Shown here one piece after another: positions 51,678 to 62,147 of a stretch of DNA of 64,000 nucleotides; the first letter of the stretch is position 1; every line of letters starts with the position of its first letter. Source of the DNA: Paenisporosarcina sp. HGH0030 (GTDB lineage Bacteria; Bacillota; Bacilli; Bacillales_A; Planococcaceae). The stretch is taken from contig NZ_KE150421.1 of NCBI RefSeq assembly GCF_000411295.1, positions 2,418,329-2,482,328 on the forward strand. The letters run 5' to 3'. The position numbers and the translations under genes are program-made. The notes under the pieces are model-generated. The model was not told the DNA's origin and searched no databases. It saw only the letters and a list, made by a program, of their open reading frames with translations.

Positions 51678-52033
51678 GATAAAGCCCCTCTCAAAATTTC
51701 ATCCGTAAAACGAATGGTTCTTTTTATTGTGAAAAATTTCACGCCCCTTTAATTTAACATATCCTTTTTAACACTGGTAAAGAAATGTCATTTTGTAAAG
51801 AAAATGACTCATTCTTACCATCAATTGCATTTAATTGTTTTATTTTGTAAGTTTACACGGGCTTTTCTCTTAAATCAATTGAAGATTCAACATATTTTTT
51901 CTATCTTTCGACCCTTCTCATTCATATTTCATGTACTTTTTTGTCATTTTTGTAATAATAATAGCGTTCTTCTATCGAATATCCTTAATATAGGGTAAAA
52001 TAAGAGTATTCAAGGCGAAATGAGGTATCCCAT

Positions 52034-52939
52034 TTGACAGACGAACAACAAGAGAGAAATGCCAAAATAAAAACCGCATACGTACATCGTCGGGCTTCCA
52101 AAACCGTAATAGCGAAGCGCATCTTCATGATTATTATTGGTGCCGTATTTATGGCAATGGGAATTGAGTTGTTTTTGGTACCGAATCATTTATTGGATGG
52201 TGGAATTGTCGGTATATCCATTATCTTGTCTCACCTGACTGGTCTTCAAATTGGATTATTTATTTTCCTATTAAACATCCCCTTCTTTTTTTTCGGGTAT
52301 AAACAAATTGGGAAAACATTTGCCCTTTCTACTGTATTAGGAATTACGGTTCTTTCTATTTGTACATACTTTTTACATCCAGTTGCACGTTTTACTGATG
52401 ACTTGTTACTTGCTACCGTCTTTGGCGGCATTGTACTTGGCATTGGTGTCGGTCTTGTCATTCGCTACGGTGGCTCATTGGATGGAACTGAAATTTTAGC
52501 TATTTTGTTCAGTACGAAAAGCGTTTTTTCCGTCGGGGAAATCATTATGTTCTTCAATTTGATAATCTTTACTGTCGCTGGTTTTGTCTTTACTTGGGAG
52601 CAAGCTATGTATTCCGTACTCGCTTATTTCATCGCTTATAAAATGATCGATATTGTCATTCAAGGCTTTGATGAATCCAAGTCGGTTTATATTATTAGTG
52701 ATCTTGTAGATGAAGTCGGCGAAGCGATTATGGATCGTCTCGGTCGTGGAGTCACTTATTTACATGGAGAAGGCGCATACACAGGTGATGATAAAAAAGT
52801 TATTTTCACCGTTATTACACGTCTGGAAGAAGCAAAATTAAAAACAATCGTGGAAGATATTGATCAACAAGCGTTCGTCGCCATTGGCAATATTGCTGAA
52901 GTACGCGGTGGACGATTCAAGAAACGTAATATTCACTAA
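52034..52939 (+). CDS. YitT-family membrane protein (DUF161/DUF2179)
   Basis: 301 aa from a TTG at 52034 with GAGG upstream. It has five or six membrane segments from about residue 30 (IFMIIIGAVFMAMGIELFLV), the YitT hallmark LDGGIVGISIILSHLTGLQIG, and RYGGSLDGTEILAI. The C-terminal DUF2179 domain is at about 225-290 (GRGVTYLHGEGAYTGDDKKVIFTVITR). The function is not established. It is divergent from the M23 peptidase gene and has a strong terminator. Confidence 0.88.
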   Translation: MTDEQQERNAKIKTAYVHRRASKTVIAKRIFMIIIGAVFMAMGIELFLVPNHLLDGGIVGISIILSHLTGLQIGLFIFLLNIPFFFFGYKQIGKTFALSTVLGITVLSICTYFLHPVARFTDDLLLATVFGGIVLGIGVGLVIRYGGSLDGTEILAILFSTKSVFSVGEIIMFFNLIIFTVAGFVFTWEQAMYSVLAYFIAYKMIDIVIQGFDESKSVYIISDLVDEVGEAIMDRLGRGVTYLHGEGAYTGDDKKVIFTVITRLEEAKLKTIVEDIDQQAFVAIGNIAEVRGGRFKKRNIH

Positions 52940-52953
52940 TATGCACTCTATAT

Positions 52954-52990
52954 AAAAATGCGCTGCCCAATATTGGGACAGCGCATTTTT
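52954..52990. terminator. bidirectional intrinsic terminator
   Basis: AAAAATGCGCTG / CAGCGCATTTTT with an inner CCCAAT / ATTGGG stem. It lies between convergent genes (the YitT gene and the gene at 52998). Confidence 0.9.
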
Positions 52991-52997
52991 AATTGGG

Positions 52998-53582
52998 TCA
53001 TTCCATTGGATATACCCGTCCCTGGTCGGGTGGGAAGGTTTTCTGTAGATTACGGAGAGTGATAATAAACGCGACATGAACACTGAGCGTCAACACAATA
53101 ATAGCTACCGCAACTGTAGACTGAACATCCTGTTTCATATTAATTAAAAACGACTGAATAAACGTTGAAGTGAGTGTTATGGTCATATAGACAATCATAA
53201 TTTTTTTAATGCCATTCTGTTTTTCAGCCGCTTCAATTGGATAATCCACTTCATGCATCAGCATTCTGAATACATAATACATCAAAATTAAGTCAATCAG
53301 CGTGACACTAAAGCCATATACCAGCCAAGATGTACTGTTAACTTGCATTTGAGTGAGTACTTCTCCTGATAAAAACAGTGTAGGAATGGATAGAGCCATT
53401 AGGACAAAAGCAGTTATTACAGCTTTTTTAGCATTCGGCTTTCCTGCGGCAAGTTGATGAATGCCTGATGCGATCATCATATATCCCAGTGGGTCAGGAA
53501 GAAAATCGAAAAAAATATGAACGTCCAGCAAAACCAATAAGAACCCGGCAATCATATACTTGAATGCTCTTCTATTTTCCAT
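52998..53582 (-). CDS. membrane protein of unknown function
   Basis: 194 aa from the ATG at 53580-53582; longer readings run into the neighbouring gene. It has six hydrophobic segments. The N-terminal FLLVLLDVHIFFDFLPDPLGYMMIASGIHQLA pattern recurs in small Bacillus membrane proteins of unknown role. The start overlaps the last codons of the gene at 53572-54495 (GATGGA), so the two are translated from one mRNA. Confidence 0.75.
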   Translation of the reverse strand: MENRRAFKYMIAGFLLVLLDVHIFFDFLPDPLGYMMIASGIHQLAAGKPNAKKAVITAFVLMALSIPTLFLSGEVLTQMQVNSTSWLVYGFSVTLIDLILMYYVFRMLMHEVDYPIEAAEKQNGIKKIMIVYMTITLTSTFIQSFLINMKQDVQSTVAVAIIVLTLSVHVAFIITLRNLQKTFPPDQGRVYPME

Positions 53583-54495
53583 CTTTAACCACTTTCTCCA
53601 ACATGCTCCGTAGATCTTCATCTGAAAGCTGTGGAATATGATGCAAGGGAAATGAAGCCGTAAAAAACTGTCCAGCAGCCGTTTCCCCTTCCCATGGAAT
53701 CCATGCATCGATTGCCTTATTATTAGTCGACTCTATTTGTATGTATAAGCCGACACTACCTTGTGGTTCCAATACGATGGGCCAATTGACGTCTTTGGCA
53801 AGAGGTTGTTTTACATCGCTCCAATTAGGCATAACTTCTGCTTGATAGATAGGATCGGGAATTCGGGCTTCTTCTCCTTCATAATGTACTTTAACTTGAA
53901 CATCCTTCGCAATATTTTCAGGCACAACGAATTCTTTCATTTTTAACTGTTCTTCTGCAGAATATATGCTGGAATGAAGACCGTCTGAAGTACTTCCAGT
54001 CGATATGCCCTTCAATTTAGGATCTTGTCTGAGCGTTGACGGCGTGATTCGAATTTCTCCGATGTCAAAATGTCCAGCCGTTCCGTCACTGAATTGTAGG
54101 AATACATTGGTCCCTATATAGGACTTATCTTCTTCGCCTTCAAGAGACAGCATGGATGGGTCAAATTCAGCTTTCAGTAGAAGATGTTGATTGAACTCCT
54201 GGACGATATTTGGTGAGTTGTATATCGAATTCTGATTTCCATGTAACCACATGTCATTGCTCGGTGAGACGTTCGGGAGCGAGAATCCATCCACTTCAAT
54301 CGTTTGGAGAATTGCCGGATTGTTTTTATTGGTCAAATAGTAAATGTTGAATAGGTGTGTCTGGTCCATTGGTCGTTCGATATAATGTTCCAGAACAATG
54401 GGTTCATCCAAAAATTTCGCCTCGTAAGTGGTTATATTAATCGTCCAAGCCACAATGATTGCCAGCAGTGCTCCCCAAAACCAAAATCTCTTCAT
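53572..54495 (-). CDS. membrane-anchored extracytoplasmic protein, unknown
   Basis: 307 aa. One N-terminal hydrophobic helix (RFWFWGALLAIIVAWTINITT) is followed by a long beta-rich extracytoplasmic part (LQTIEVDGFSLPNV, GTNVFLQFSDGTAGHFDIGEI, VLEPQGSVGLYIQIEST). I do not recognise the family. No catalytic motif is visible. It is co-translated with the membrane protein at 52998-53582, suggesting a two-component envelope unit. It lies downstream of purA on the same strand, beyond the purA terminator. Confidence 0.72.
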   Translation of the reverse strand: MKRFWFWGALLAIIVAWTINITTYEAKFLDEPIVLEHYIERPMDQTHLFNIYYLTNKNNPAILQTIEVDGFSLPNVSPSNDMWLHGNQNSIYNSPNIVQEFNQHLLLKAEFDPSMLSLEGEEDKSYIGTNVFLQFSDGTAGHFDIGEIRITPSTLRQDPKLKGISTGSTSDGLHSSIYSAEEQLKMKEFVVPENIAKDVQVKVHYEGEEARIPDPIYQAEVMPNWSDVKQPLAKDVNWPIVLEPQGSVGLYIQIESTNNKAIDAWIPWEGETAAGQFFTASFPLHHIPQLSDEDLRSMLEKVVKDGK

Positions 54496-54550
54496 TTATT
54501 TTCAACCCCAAATCGTATGAAAATTCACATTACTTTTACATACGAAAAAG

Positions 54551-54576
54551 AACGGGAAAAGATTCCTTTTCCCGTT
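54551..54576 (-). terminator. intrinsic terminator of purA
   Basis: Perfect 10-bp stem AACGGGAAAA / TTTTCCCGTT, then CTTTTTCG on the minus strand. Confidence 0.85.
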
Positions 54577-54585
54577 CAATAAAAT

Positions 54586-55872
54586 TTAGCGCCAAACGCT
54601 CGCAATGATATTTGTTTGATTTCGATCTGGTCCTACTGAGAAAATCGAAATTGGAACACCAGTTAATTGTGAAATGCGTTCCAGGTAGTGTCGTGCATTT
54701 TCCGGAAGCTCATCGAGTGATTTACAAGATGTCACATCTTCGCTCCAACCTGGCAATTCTTCATAGACAGGTTTACAGTCAGCCAGCATACGTAAGTTTG
54801 CTGGGTATTCCGTAATCAGTTCCCCGTTGTAACTGTAAGCTGTACAAATCTTCACTGTTTCCAAACCAGTTAACACATCAATCGAATTGACCGTTAGATC
54901 TGTTAAACCACTCACACGACGTGCATGACGTACAACTACACTGTCGAACCAACCGATGCGACGTGGACGACCAGTTGTTGTCCCATACTCTTTACCGACT
55001 TCACGAATTTGATTGCCGACTTCGTCAAACAATTCCGTTGGGAACGGACCGTCTCCAACACGAGAAGTATATGCTTTACATACACCAACCACATGGTGAA
55101 TTTTCGTTGGTCCGACTCCGGCACCGATTGTAACGCCACCCGCTACTGGGTTAGATGATGTTACAAAAGGATAAGTACCTTGGTCGATATCAAGCATAAC
55201 GCCTTGTGCACCTTCAAACAGTACGCGGCGGCCTTCATCCAATGCATCGTTCAATACTTTAGATGTATCTGTTACGTACTTCGCAATTTCTTGCCCGTAG
55301 CCGTAATACTCTTCAAGAATTTCTTCTTTTGTAAAACCTTCTGTCTCATAGAACTTATCGAACAAACGATTTTTCTCTTCTAGATTACGTTCAAGTTTTT
55401 CTTCAAATACTACTTTATCAAGTAAGTCGGCCATACGAATACCTACACGTGCTGCTTTATCCATGTAAGCCGGTCCGATTCCTTTACCTGTAGTTCCAAT
55501 CTTGTTTTCACCACGACGAGCTTCTTCCACTTCGTCTTGCTTCAAGTGGTAAGGTAAAATGACGTGTGCGCGGTTAGAAATACGTAAGTTTTCTGTCGTT
55601 ACCCCACGTTCATGTAATCCTTTTAACTCTTTCACTAATGCTTTAGGATCGACAACCATACCGTTACCGATTACTGAGATTTTGTCTTTATAAAAAATAC
55701 CTGATGGAATCAAGTGAAGCTTATACGTTTCTCCACCGAAAATAATGGTGTGTCCAGCATTATTCCCACCTTGATAACGTGCAATTACTTCTGAATTCTC
55801 GGATAGGAAGTCGGTAATTTTCCCTTTACCTTCGTCTCCCCATTGTGTTCCTACTACTACAACTGATGTCAT
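54586..55872 (-). CDS. purA: adenylosuccinate synthetase
   Basis: 428 aa from the ATG at 55870-55872 (GGAGG 8 nt upstream; the usual [19 protein letters not shown] start). The GTP-binding GDEGKGK, the IMP-site NAGHTI and the C-terminal GPDRNQTNI are family hallmarks. It converts IMP and aspartate with GTP to adenylosuccinate, the first step to AMP. The position between dnaC and the wal region is the standard Bacillales one. Confidence 0.98.
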   Translation of the reverse strand: MTSVVVVGTQWGDEGKGKITDFLSENSEVIARYQGGNNAGHTIIFGGETYKLHLIPSGIFYKDKISVIGNGMVVDPKALVKELKGLHERGVTTENLRISNRAHVILPYHLKQDEVEEARRGENKIGTTGKGIGPAYMDKAARVGIRMADLLDKVVFEEKLERNLEEKNRLFDKFYETEGFTKEEILEEYYGYGQEIAKYVTDTSKVLNDALDEGRRVLFEGAQGVMLDIDQGTYPFVTSSNPVAGGVTIGAGVGPTKIHHVVGVCKAYTSRVGDGPFPTELFDEVGNQIREVGKEYGTTTGRPRRIGWFDSVVVRHARRVSGLTDLTVNSIDVLTGLETVKICTAYSYNGELITEYPANLRMLADCKPVYEELPGWSEDVTSCKSLDELPENARHYLERISQLTGVPISIFSVGPDRNQTNIIASVWR

Positions 55873-55962
55873 AATCAGCACCTCCGTCAGACGCTGTCAC
55901 GCGTCCTGAATCAAACAGTGTTATTGTATCAACTGAAACGGCTGAAGTCAACCAAAAACAAG

Positions 55963-56012
55963 AAAAAACACGAACGGAAAAATGTTTTCAGACATTTATC
56001 GTTCGTGTTTTT
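55963..56012 (-). terminator. intrinsic terminator of the helicase gene
   Basis: AAAAACACGAACG / CGTTCGTGTTTTT with a second inner pair AATGT / ACATT. T-rich flanks are on both strands. Confidence 0.82.
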
Positions 56013-56052
56013 GCATCAATCACAATTTAGAGATATTTGCTGCTTCGCTTTT

Positions 56053-57414
56053 CTAGTAATCCGGGGTAGGTTGTTGGTGCTGGCTCCAGTCAATGTTAAC
56101 GAATTTGTTGAACTCTTTAACAAAAGCCAGGGTTACCGTCCCTGTCGGACCATTACGTTGTTTTGCGATGATGATTTCAATCATGTTTTGATTCTCGGTT
56201 TCTTTATCGTAGTAATCCTCACGATATAGGAACGAAACAATATCGGCATCTTGCTCAATACTTCCGGATTCACGTAAATCGGACATCATCGGACGCTTGT
56301 CCTGACGTTGTTCCACACCACGGGAAAGCTGTGACAAGGCGATAACTGGAACTTGGAGTTCACGAGCAAGGGATTTTAATGAACGGGAAATTTCCGATAC
56401 TTCTTGCTGACGGTTTTCTTTCCCATTCCCGCTTCCTACAATCAGTTGCAAGTAATCAATCAAAATCATGCCAAGTCCATACTCTTGTTTCAAACGACGG
56501 CACTTCGAACGGATTTCATTAATCCGAATACCCGGTGTATCGTCAATAAAAATACCTGCGTTGGATAAACTCCCCATCGCCATTGTTAGTTTGCGCCAAT
56601 CTTCAGCAGTTAATGCACCTGTACGTAAAACTTGGGCATCAATATTTCCTTCTGCACACAGCATACGCATGACAAGCTGCTCAGCACCCATCTCCAAACT
56701 GAAGATGGCTACGTTCTCTTCTGTCTTCGTTGCTACGTTTTGCGCTACGTTTAACGCAAACGCTGTTTTACCAACAGACGGACGTGCGGCTACAATAATT
56801 AAATCGTTCCGCTGGAAACCGGCTGTAATACGGTCTAAATCACGGAATCCTGTGGGAACCCCTGTTATATCGCCCTTACGTGAATGGAGAAGTTCAATGT
56901 TGTCATACGTTTGAACAAGTACATCTTTAATGTGCCTGAAATCACCCGCATTTTTTCGATTGGAAACTTCCATCATTTTCTTTTCGGCTTCAGATAACAA
57001 GGCCTCGACTTCGTCTTCACGTGTAAAGCCATCTTCGACGATATTGGTCGCTACACGAATTAATCGTCGCAGTAACGCCTTTTCTTCAACAATCCGTGCA
57101 TAATGTGCGATGTTTGCGGCAGTTGGTACTGAATTTGCAATTTCCGATAAATACGAAAGTCCACCGACATCTTCAAGTTCTTTTTTCGATGCTAACTCTT
57201 CCGTCACTGTTACAACGTCAATTGGTTTTCCTTGATCACTGAGGCGATTCATCGTTTGGAAAATCTTTTGATGTGCCACGCGATAAAAGTCTTCGTATTG
57301 TAGAATTTCTGCTGCCGTAATGAGCGCTTGAGGCTCTAAAAAGATGGCCCCTATCACGGACTGCTCGGCTTCTTGGTTGTGAGGGGGTATCCGGTCCATC
57401 ATGGGCTCGCTCAT
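56053..57414 (-). CDS. dnaC: replicative DNA helicase (DnaB family; dnaC in Bacillus)
   Basis: 453 aa from the ATG at 57412-57414 (AAGGAG upstream). The N-terminal DnaB domain begins PPHNQEAEQSVIGAIFLEPQAL. The RecA-like helicase domain carries Walker A ARPSVGKTAFAL, NVAIFSLEMGAEQLVMRML and the Walker B ILIDYLQLI. The arginine finger region QQEVSEISRSLKSLARELQVPVIALSQLSR follows. It is the hexameric helicase at the replication fork. It ends the rplI-dnaC operon. Confidence 0.97.
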   Translation of the reverse strand: MSEPMMDRIPPHNQEAEQSVIGAIFLEPQALITAAEILQYEDFYRVAHQKIFQTMNRLSDQGKPIDVVTVTEELASKKELEDVGGLSYLSEIANSVPTAANIAHYARIVEEKALLRRLIRVATNIVEDGFTREDEVEALLSEAEKKMMEVSNRKNAGDFRHIKDVLVQTYDNIELLHSRKGDITGVPTGFRDLDRITAGFQRNDLIIVAARPSVGKTAFALNVAQNVATKTEENVAIFSLEMGAEQLVMRMLCAEGNIDAQVLRTGALTAEDWRKLTMAMGSLSNAGIFIDDTPGIRINEIRSKCRRLKQEYGLGMILIDYLQLIVGSGNGKENRQQEVSEISRSLKSLARELQVPVIALSQLSRGVEQRQDKRPMMSDLRESGSIEQDADIVSFLYREDYYDKETENQNMIEIIIAKQRNGPTGTVTLAFVKEFNKFVNIDWSQHQQPTPDY

Positions 57415-57426
57415 TAACGTCACTCC

Positions 57427-57876
57427 TTACGCTTCTTCTGTTACATGTACTTTCAATGTTGCTGTTACTTCTTGATGTAATTTAACTGGAATGTTTGTAT
57501 ATCCAAGTCCACGAATGGCATCGTCCAATTCCATTTTACGTTTGTCGATTTTAATACCTGTTGTTTTCTGAAGTTGTTCCGCGACTTGTTTCGTTGTTAT
57601 CGAACCAAACAAACGGCCACCTTCACCTGATTTTGCTTTTAGTTCTACCGTAATTTGCTCTAACTTCTCTTTTAACTTTTTCGCTTCTTCATGCACTTGT
57701 TCTGCATGTTTATCTTCTTTACGTTTTTGACCATCTAATGCGCTGATTGTCGCTTGATTAGCTTCAGTCGCCAAATTGTTTTTCAATAAAAAGTTATGCG
57801 CATAGCCATCTGCTACATTTTTGATTTCGCCTTTTTTCCCTTTGCCTTTAACATCTTTCAAGAAAATTACTTTCAT
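57427..57876 (-). CDS. rplI: 50S ribosomal protein L9
   Basis: 149 aa, standard length. N-terminal [36 protein letters not shown] is the L9 signature, followed by the long connecting helix and the C-terminal domain. It binds 23S rRNA and helps keep reading frame. The ATG overlaps the gdpP stop codon by the ATGA pattern, with GGAGGCC upstream. Confidence 0.98.
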   Translation of the reverse strand: MKVIFLKDVKGKGKKGEIKNVADGYAHNFLLKNNLATEANQATISALDGQKRKEDKHAEQVHEEAKKLKEKLEQITVELKAKSGEGGRLFGSITTKQVAEQLQKTTGIKIDKRKMELDDAIRGLGYTNIPVKLHQEVTATLKVHVTEEA

Positions 57877-59849
57877 GTTATTTGGCCTCCTTCGACAATT
57901 TCAATGATTGCTAATTTTAGTTGTTCAATGGCACTTTCAATCTCTTTATCATGAATCTGACAAGCAGCATTGGTTAAATGACCACCGCCACCGAGCTTCT
58001 CCATAATTAATTGGACATTGATTTCACCCATAGAACGGGCGCTGATGCCAACGTCTCCATTATTTTTTCTTGCGACCACAAATGATGCAGAAACATCCTT
58101 CATTGTCAGTAAAATATCTGCGGTTTGTGCTATAAGCACCTGGCTATAGGAATTTGTTTCTTCCCCATGTGCTATCGCAATGCCTTCTCGGAAAAACTCA
58201 ACTGTCTGGACAATTTTAGAACGTTCAATATATGTTGCAATATCTTCTTTTAGTAAGCGCTGAACTAGCACCGTGTCCGCTCCGTTTGTACGTAAATACG
58301 AGGCTGCTTCAAACGTTCGTGCACCCGTTCGAAGGGTAAAGCTCTTCGTATCGACAATTATACCGGCAAGCATTGCAGTTGCTTCTAGCATCGTTATTTT
58401 ATCATGTTTCGGTTGATATTCGAGCAATTCCGTTACAAGCTCTGCTGTTGATGATGCATATGGCTCCATGTAAACAAGCATTGTATTCGAAATAAATTCT
58501 TCTCCACGGCGATGATGATCAATCACTACTACTTTTTCAGCTCGATTCAACAGTTTTTCATCAATGACCATACTTGGTTTATGCGTGTCCACGACCACAA
58601 GCAATGTACGATCGGTTAATTTAGATAAAGCTTCTTCAGGTGAAATAAAGCGTTCAAATAATTGTGGCTTGTTTTTCACTTCTTCCATCAACCTGGTCAC
58701 ACTTTGGTCGAGTTCATCAAAATTGATGACGACATAGCCATTGATCTGATTCATCTCTGCCATTTTCCGTACGCCGACAGCTGCACCGATTGCATCCATA
58801 TCGGGCAATTGATGCCCCATGACAAACACTTGGTCACTATCCTGAATTAAATCACGCAGCGCATGTGAAATGACGCGTGCCCTAACTCTCGTTCTTTTTT
58901 CAACCGGGTTGGTTTTTCCGCCGTAAAATTTCACTTTTCCACTTGGTTGTTTAATGGCTACTTGATCTCCGCCACGTCCCAATACCAAATCCAGACCCGA
59001 CTGCGCAAGTTGGCCAAGTTCTACCAATGAGGATGACCCGGCACCCACACCGATACTCAGTGTTAATGCCAAATTCAATTTGGAGGTTGCTTCTCTAATA
59101 TCATCCAAAATAGAAAACTTCGTTTTTTCAAGTTCCAGTAATATGGATTCATTCAATACAGCTAGGAATCGGTCAGATGAAATTCTTTTGACATAAATGC
59201 CGTGTCCCGCTCCCCAATTATTGACGAGCGACGTTACCAAACTATTTAACTGACCGCGCGTCTGGTCATCCATTCCTTGTGCCAGCTCATCGTAATTATC
59301 AATGAACAGCACACCAATTACGCTGCGATCTGAATAGTAAAGCGTCTCAATTTCTGTTTGCTCGGTGATATCAAAGAAATAAAGAAGTTTTTCTTCTTGT
59401 TTGTAAAATACTTTAAATTTCTTACCGGACAAGCTGACGGTCTGCTCTTTATTATCTTCTTGCTTTACAAGTGAATGGAATTCATCTGACAACGTAAATA
59501 AATCTTCACCAATGAGTGAATCAAATTCAAGCTCTCTCGACATGTACGGGTTCGCCCATTCAATGGTCCAATTTTCATTGACCAATATTATTCCTATGGG
59601 CATTTCAAGTAATGCTTCTTCGCCAACCCGTTTCATGCGATATGAAAGTGTTTCAATATGTTTTTCGGTCTCTTCGTATAAACGTTTCTCCATTTGCCAG
59701 CCAATAACCAAGACAATGAGGAAAAGAGCAGCAACAATGCTTCCTATCCACATTTGCCAGTATAGGAGCAAAAAAGCGCTTATCAGGCCTAGCACTGATA
59801 GAAAAAATAAAGGGACACGAATGGGTCTTTTTCTAAAGAATGCTGACAT
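57873..59849 (-). CDS. gdpP: cyclic-di-AMP phosphodiesterase GdpP (YybT)
   Basis: 658 aa. Two N-terminal membrane helices (about 12-50) are followed by a degenerate PAS domain (about 75-150) and a degenerate GGDEF domain (about 170-300). The DHH domain carries [16 protein letters not shown] and [10 protein letters not shown]. The DHHA1 domain ends [13 protein letters not shown]. It hydrolyses c-di-AMP to pApA and so affects wall stress, potassium and beta-lactam responses. Overlaps the rplI start. Confidence 0.97.
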   Translation of the reverse strand: MSAFFRKRPIRVPLFFLSVLGLISAFLLLYWQMWIGSIVAALFLIVLVIGWQMEKRLYEETEKHIETLSYRMKRVGEEALLEMPIGIILVNENWTIEWANPYMSRELEFDSLIGEDLFTLSDEFHSLVKQEDNKEQTVSLSGKKFKVFYKQEEKLLYFFDITEQTEIETLYYSDRSVIGVLFIDNYDELAQGMDDQTRGQLNSLVTSLVNNWGAGHGIYVKRISSDRFLAVLNESILLELEKTKFSILDDIREATSKLNLALTLSIGVGAGSSSLVELGQLAQSGLDLVLGRGGDQVAIKQPSGKVKFYGGKTNPVEKRTRVRARVISHALRDLIQDSDQVFVMGHQLPDMDAIGAAVGVRKMAEMNQINGYVVINFDELDQSVTRLMEEVKNKPQLFERFISPEEALSKLTDRTLLVVVDTHKPSMVIDEKLLNRAEKVVVIDHHRRGEEFISNTMLVYMEPYASSTAELVTELLEYQPKHDKITMLEATAMLAGIIVDTKSFTLRTGARTFEAASYLRTNGADTVLVQRLLKEDIATYIERSKIVQTVEFFREGIAIAHGEETNSYSQVLIAQTADILLTMKDVSASFVVARKNNGDVGISARSMGEINVQLIMEKLGGGGHLTNAACQIHDKEIESAIEQLKLAIIEIVEGGQIT

Positions 59850-59861
59850 TTGTTCAGCTCC

Positions 59862-60803
59862 TTACTTTTTGTTCTTGTCTTTGACAAATGAACGAATGTT
59901 GAAACCTAAATCGAATATGCCTAATAACACCGTTAACGATTGTAAAGGGAACGCTAAAAATGTTGCAACAATTGCAACCCATTTCGGCCATCCTTTTTCA
60001 TGGATGTAAAAATGGATGAAAGATATTCCCTGTAAAGTAAGCAATACACGGAGCATCATAGTTACGTTGGCTAATACCATAAAAGCAAATGTTCCCTGAG
60101 TTAATTCAACAAATAAAGTTACGACCATGACAATCATGTAGTACCATAATATGGATTTCGGTAACCGCATGTGTCTAATTGCCGGAAACTTTGGTACGTC
60201 CAAGCCTAATTTTCGCAAAACTGGCAACTGGATATTGATGAATACAAATACAAAGCAGAAAACTCCAAGTATCAGGAGAGTTGGCATGACAGTTTCGAAC
60301 ATGAATAAAACATCCGAAATGGTCTGATCGTAATTTTTAGGTAAAGTATTATAACTTTCCAGGAACGTACCCAATTGATCATATTGATCTTTCGTGTATA
60401 CTAACATTTCTTTCACAGGATTGAATTTGAAGAGCAGTACAAGGATTACATATTCAATGACGATGCTTACTATCAAGACAATCGCCGAAGCCATTAACAT
60501 GAACAGCTTACTTTTCTTCAAACGAATCGTATCTCCGATAATAAAACCGAGCAAGACATGAATCAGAGCAAACGGTATGGCCATTAACCCTCCAATGAAA
60601 TAGGAAATACCCATACTTAGTACAACAACATAAATAGAAGCAGCCCGACTAAATTTCGCACTATACCAAGCTATTGGCAGAGCGAGAAAGAGTATTGTAA
60701 TCAAGTTCAGCACAGGCACATAAAAAGAAACAGCCAACAAAATAGAAAACAGCGCAATTATCATTGCACCTAATGTCAGCTGTTTCGTTTGTTCATTCGG
60801 CAT
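59862..60803 (-). CDS. yybS: YybS-family membrane protein (DUF2232)
   Basis: 313 aa with about eight membrane segments. The N-terminus LTLGAMIIALFSILLAVSFYVPVLNLITILFLALPIAWYS and the C-terminal GISFIHFYIHEKGWPKWVAI match DUF2232. The gene precedes gdpP by 12 bp, as in B. subtilis. The function is unknown; a transporter-like role is suggested by its S-component-like fold. The ribosome binding site is AGGAAGG. Confidence 0.93.
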   Translation of the reverse strand: MPNEQTKQLTLGAMIIALFSILLAVSFYVPVLNLITILFLALPIAWYSAKFSRAASIYVVVLSMGISYFIGGLMAIPFALIHVLLGFIIGDTIRLKKSKLFMLMASAIVLIVSIVIEYVILVLLFKFNPVKEMLVYTKDQYDQLGTFLESYNTLPKNYDQTISDVLFMFETVMPTLLILGVFCFVFVFINIQLPVLRKLGLDVPKFPAIRHMRLPKSILWYYMIVMVVTLFVELTQGTFAFMVLANVTMMLRVLLTLQGISFIHFYIHEKGWPKWVAIVATFLAFPLQSLTVLLGIFDLGFNIRSFVKDKNKK

Positions 60804-60978
60804 TCAAAATCCTTCCTAACTTAAAAAACATGTATTCACTATCAGTTGTCCCAATCACATAGTCATTATCAAAGCTGTTTTACTACTTATCTAATTTTTC
60901 AAGAGAATGGACAACTATATCTTCCTATTGTATCATGTCGGACCAGTTGCAACAAAAGTTCCAAATGAATTGATTTAG

Positions 60979-61063
60979 GCACATAAGAAACGCTCAAAGT
61001 ACGATGTCGACCCACCTGTGCCCAAGCTTAGATGCGAGCTGGCGACCGGAGCTAGACATAACG
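60979..61063 (-). repeat. interspersed palindromic repeat, copy B
   Basis: The minus strand begins TATGTCTAGCTCCGG and ends GAGCGTTTCTTATG. It is similar in design to the copies at 44391-44472 and 61465-61582. It lies between rpsR and yybS. Confidence 0.6.
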
Positions 61064-61118
61064 TATCTTGAAAGAATAAGAAATATTGTCAAAAATTCAT
61101 ACTTTCTTATAATATAAA

Positions 61119-61142
61119 AAAAGACCGGTTTCCCGGTCTTTT
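61119..61142 (-). terminator. intrinsic terminator of the rpsF-ssb-rpsR operon
   Basis: Perfect 10-bp stem AAAAGACCGG / CCGGTCTTTT around a 4-nt loop, followed by TTTATATTAT on the minus strand. Confidence 0.9.
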
Positions 61143-61161
61143 AAGCGTTCAAAAGCATTTC

Positions 61162-61398
61162 TTATCTCTCTTCAGTAGAGAATGGAAGTAATGCCATGAT
61201 ACGTGATAATTTGATTGCTGAAGTCAGTTTGCGTTGGTATTTCGCGCTTGTTCCAGTAACTCGACGTGGAAGAATTTTTCCGCGTTCTGATACGAACTTT
61301 TTAAGCAAATCAACATCTTTATAGTCGATATGCGTAATATTGTTAGACGTGAAATAGCAAACCTTTTTGCGTCTTTTGCCTCCGCGACGTGGTGCCAT
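61162..61398 (-). CDS. rpsR: 30S ribosomal protein S18
   Basis: 78 aa, standard length. The sequence [20 protein letters not shown] and [39 protein letters not shown] is diagnostic. It binds 16S rRNA as a dimer with S6. The ribosome binding site GGAGGCGAAACGAT precedes the ATG. It is separated from ssb by 186 bp that hold the palindromic repeat at 61465-61582. Confidence 0.98.
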   Translation of the reverse strand: MAPRRGGKRRKKVCYFTSNNITHIDYKDVDLLKKFVSERGKILPRRVTGTSAKYQRKLTSAIKLSRIMALLPFSTEER

Positions 61399-61464
61399 AT
61401 CGTTTCGCCTCCTTAGTGTTTGGTTTTATTTTGGGTGTGCGTTAAAGTCAATTCGCTATCTGGT

Positions 61465-61582
61465 AATGTCTAGCTCCGAAGGCCAGACCGTACCTCCGTT
61501 TCACCACTTCATTCGAAAACGGGTTTTCGATTTGTTGGTTCCAACGTCGGAGTCGGTCTATCATGGCCTTCTACGCTTTTCT
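61465..61582 (+). repeat. interspersed palindromic repeat, copy C, between ssb and rpsR
   Basis: Plus strand begins TGTCTAGCTCCG and ends TACGCTTTTCT. Arms AAGGCCAGACC / GGTCT...GGCCTT and CTCCG / CGGAG are inverted. It lies between two co-transcribed genes, so it is part of their mRNA. The reading frame across it is not a gene. Confidence 0.7.
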
Positions 61583-61584
61583 AA

Positions 61585-62091
61585 TTAGAATGGTAAATCG
61601 TCGTCTGATACTTCGATTGGGCCGCTTCCAGAAGAGAAAGGATCTTCATCTACACGTGTATAGTTTTGCTGATTTGGTGATTGATTCTGTTGATAAGATG
61701 GATATTGATTGTTTTGGTTTGAACCGCCACCATAAGGTTGTCCTTGTTGTGGACGATCTCCGCCAGAACTATTACGTGGTTCAAGGAATTGAACACTATC
61801 AGCTACAACTTCAGTCGTGTAAACACGCTTTCCATCTTGGCCTTCATAGCTCCCAGTTTGAATACGCCCTTCTACACCTGCCAAACTACCTTTTTTAAGG
61901 AAGTTTGCCGTGTTTTCAGCTGGCTTTCTCCAAACAGTACAGTTAATAAAATCCGCTTCCTTTTCACCTGACTGGTTAGAGAATGAACGATTTACAGCTA
62001 GTGTAAAACGCGCAACTGCTACACCACTTGGTGTATAACGAAGCTCCGGATCTTTTGTCAGTCTTCCGACTAATACGACTCGGTTAATCAT
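61585..62091 (-). CDS. ssb: single-stranded DNA-binding protein
   Basis: 168 aa. The OB fold covers about residues 1-105 ([37 protein letters not shown]). A Gly/Gln/Asn-rich linker follows, and the acidic tip DDDLPF recruits partner proteins. It protects single-stranded DNA at the fork. It is the middle gene of rpsF-ssb-rpsR. Ribosome binding site GAGGGAGG. Confidence 0.98.
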   Translation of the reverse strand: MINRVVLVGRLTKDPELRYTPSGVAVARFTLAVNRSFSNQSGEKEADFINCTVWRKPAENTANFLKKGSLAGVEGRIQTGSYEGQDGKRVYTTEVVADSVQFLEPRNSSGGDRPQQGQPYGGGSNQNNQYPSYQQNQSPNQQNYTRVDEDPFSSGSGPIEVSDDDLPF

Positions 62092-62147
62092 CAGAATACA
62101 ACCTCCCTCGTCTGCAAGTTGTTTCGAGTATACTCGATGCTAAATTC

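Noticed and set aside
61367-61588. 73-aa plus-strand frame between rpsR and ssb
   Set aside because: It runs over the palindromic repeat at 61465-61582 and against the direction of the operon; no ribosome binding site.
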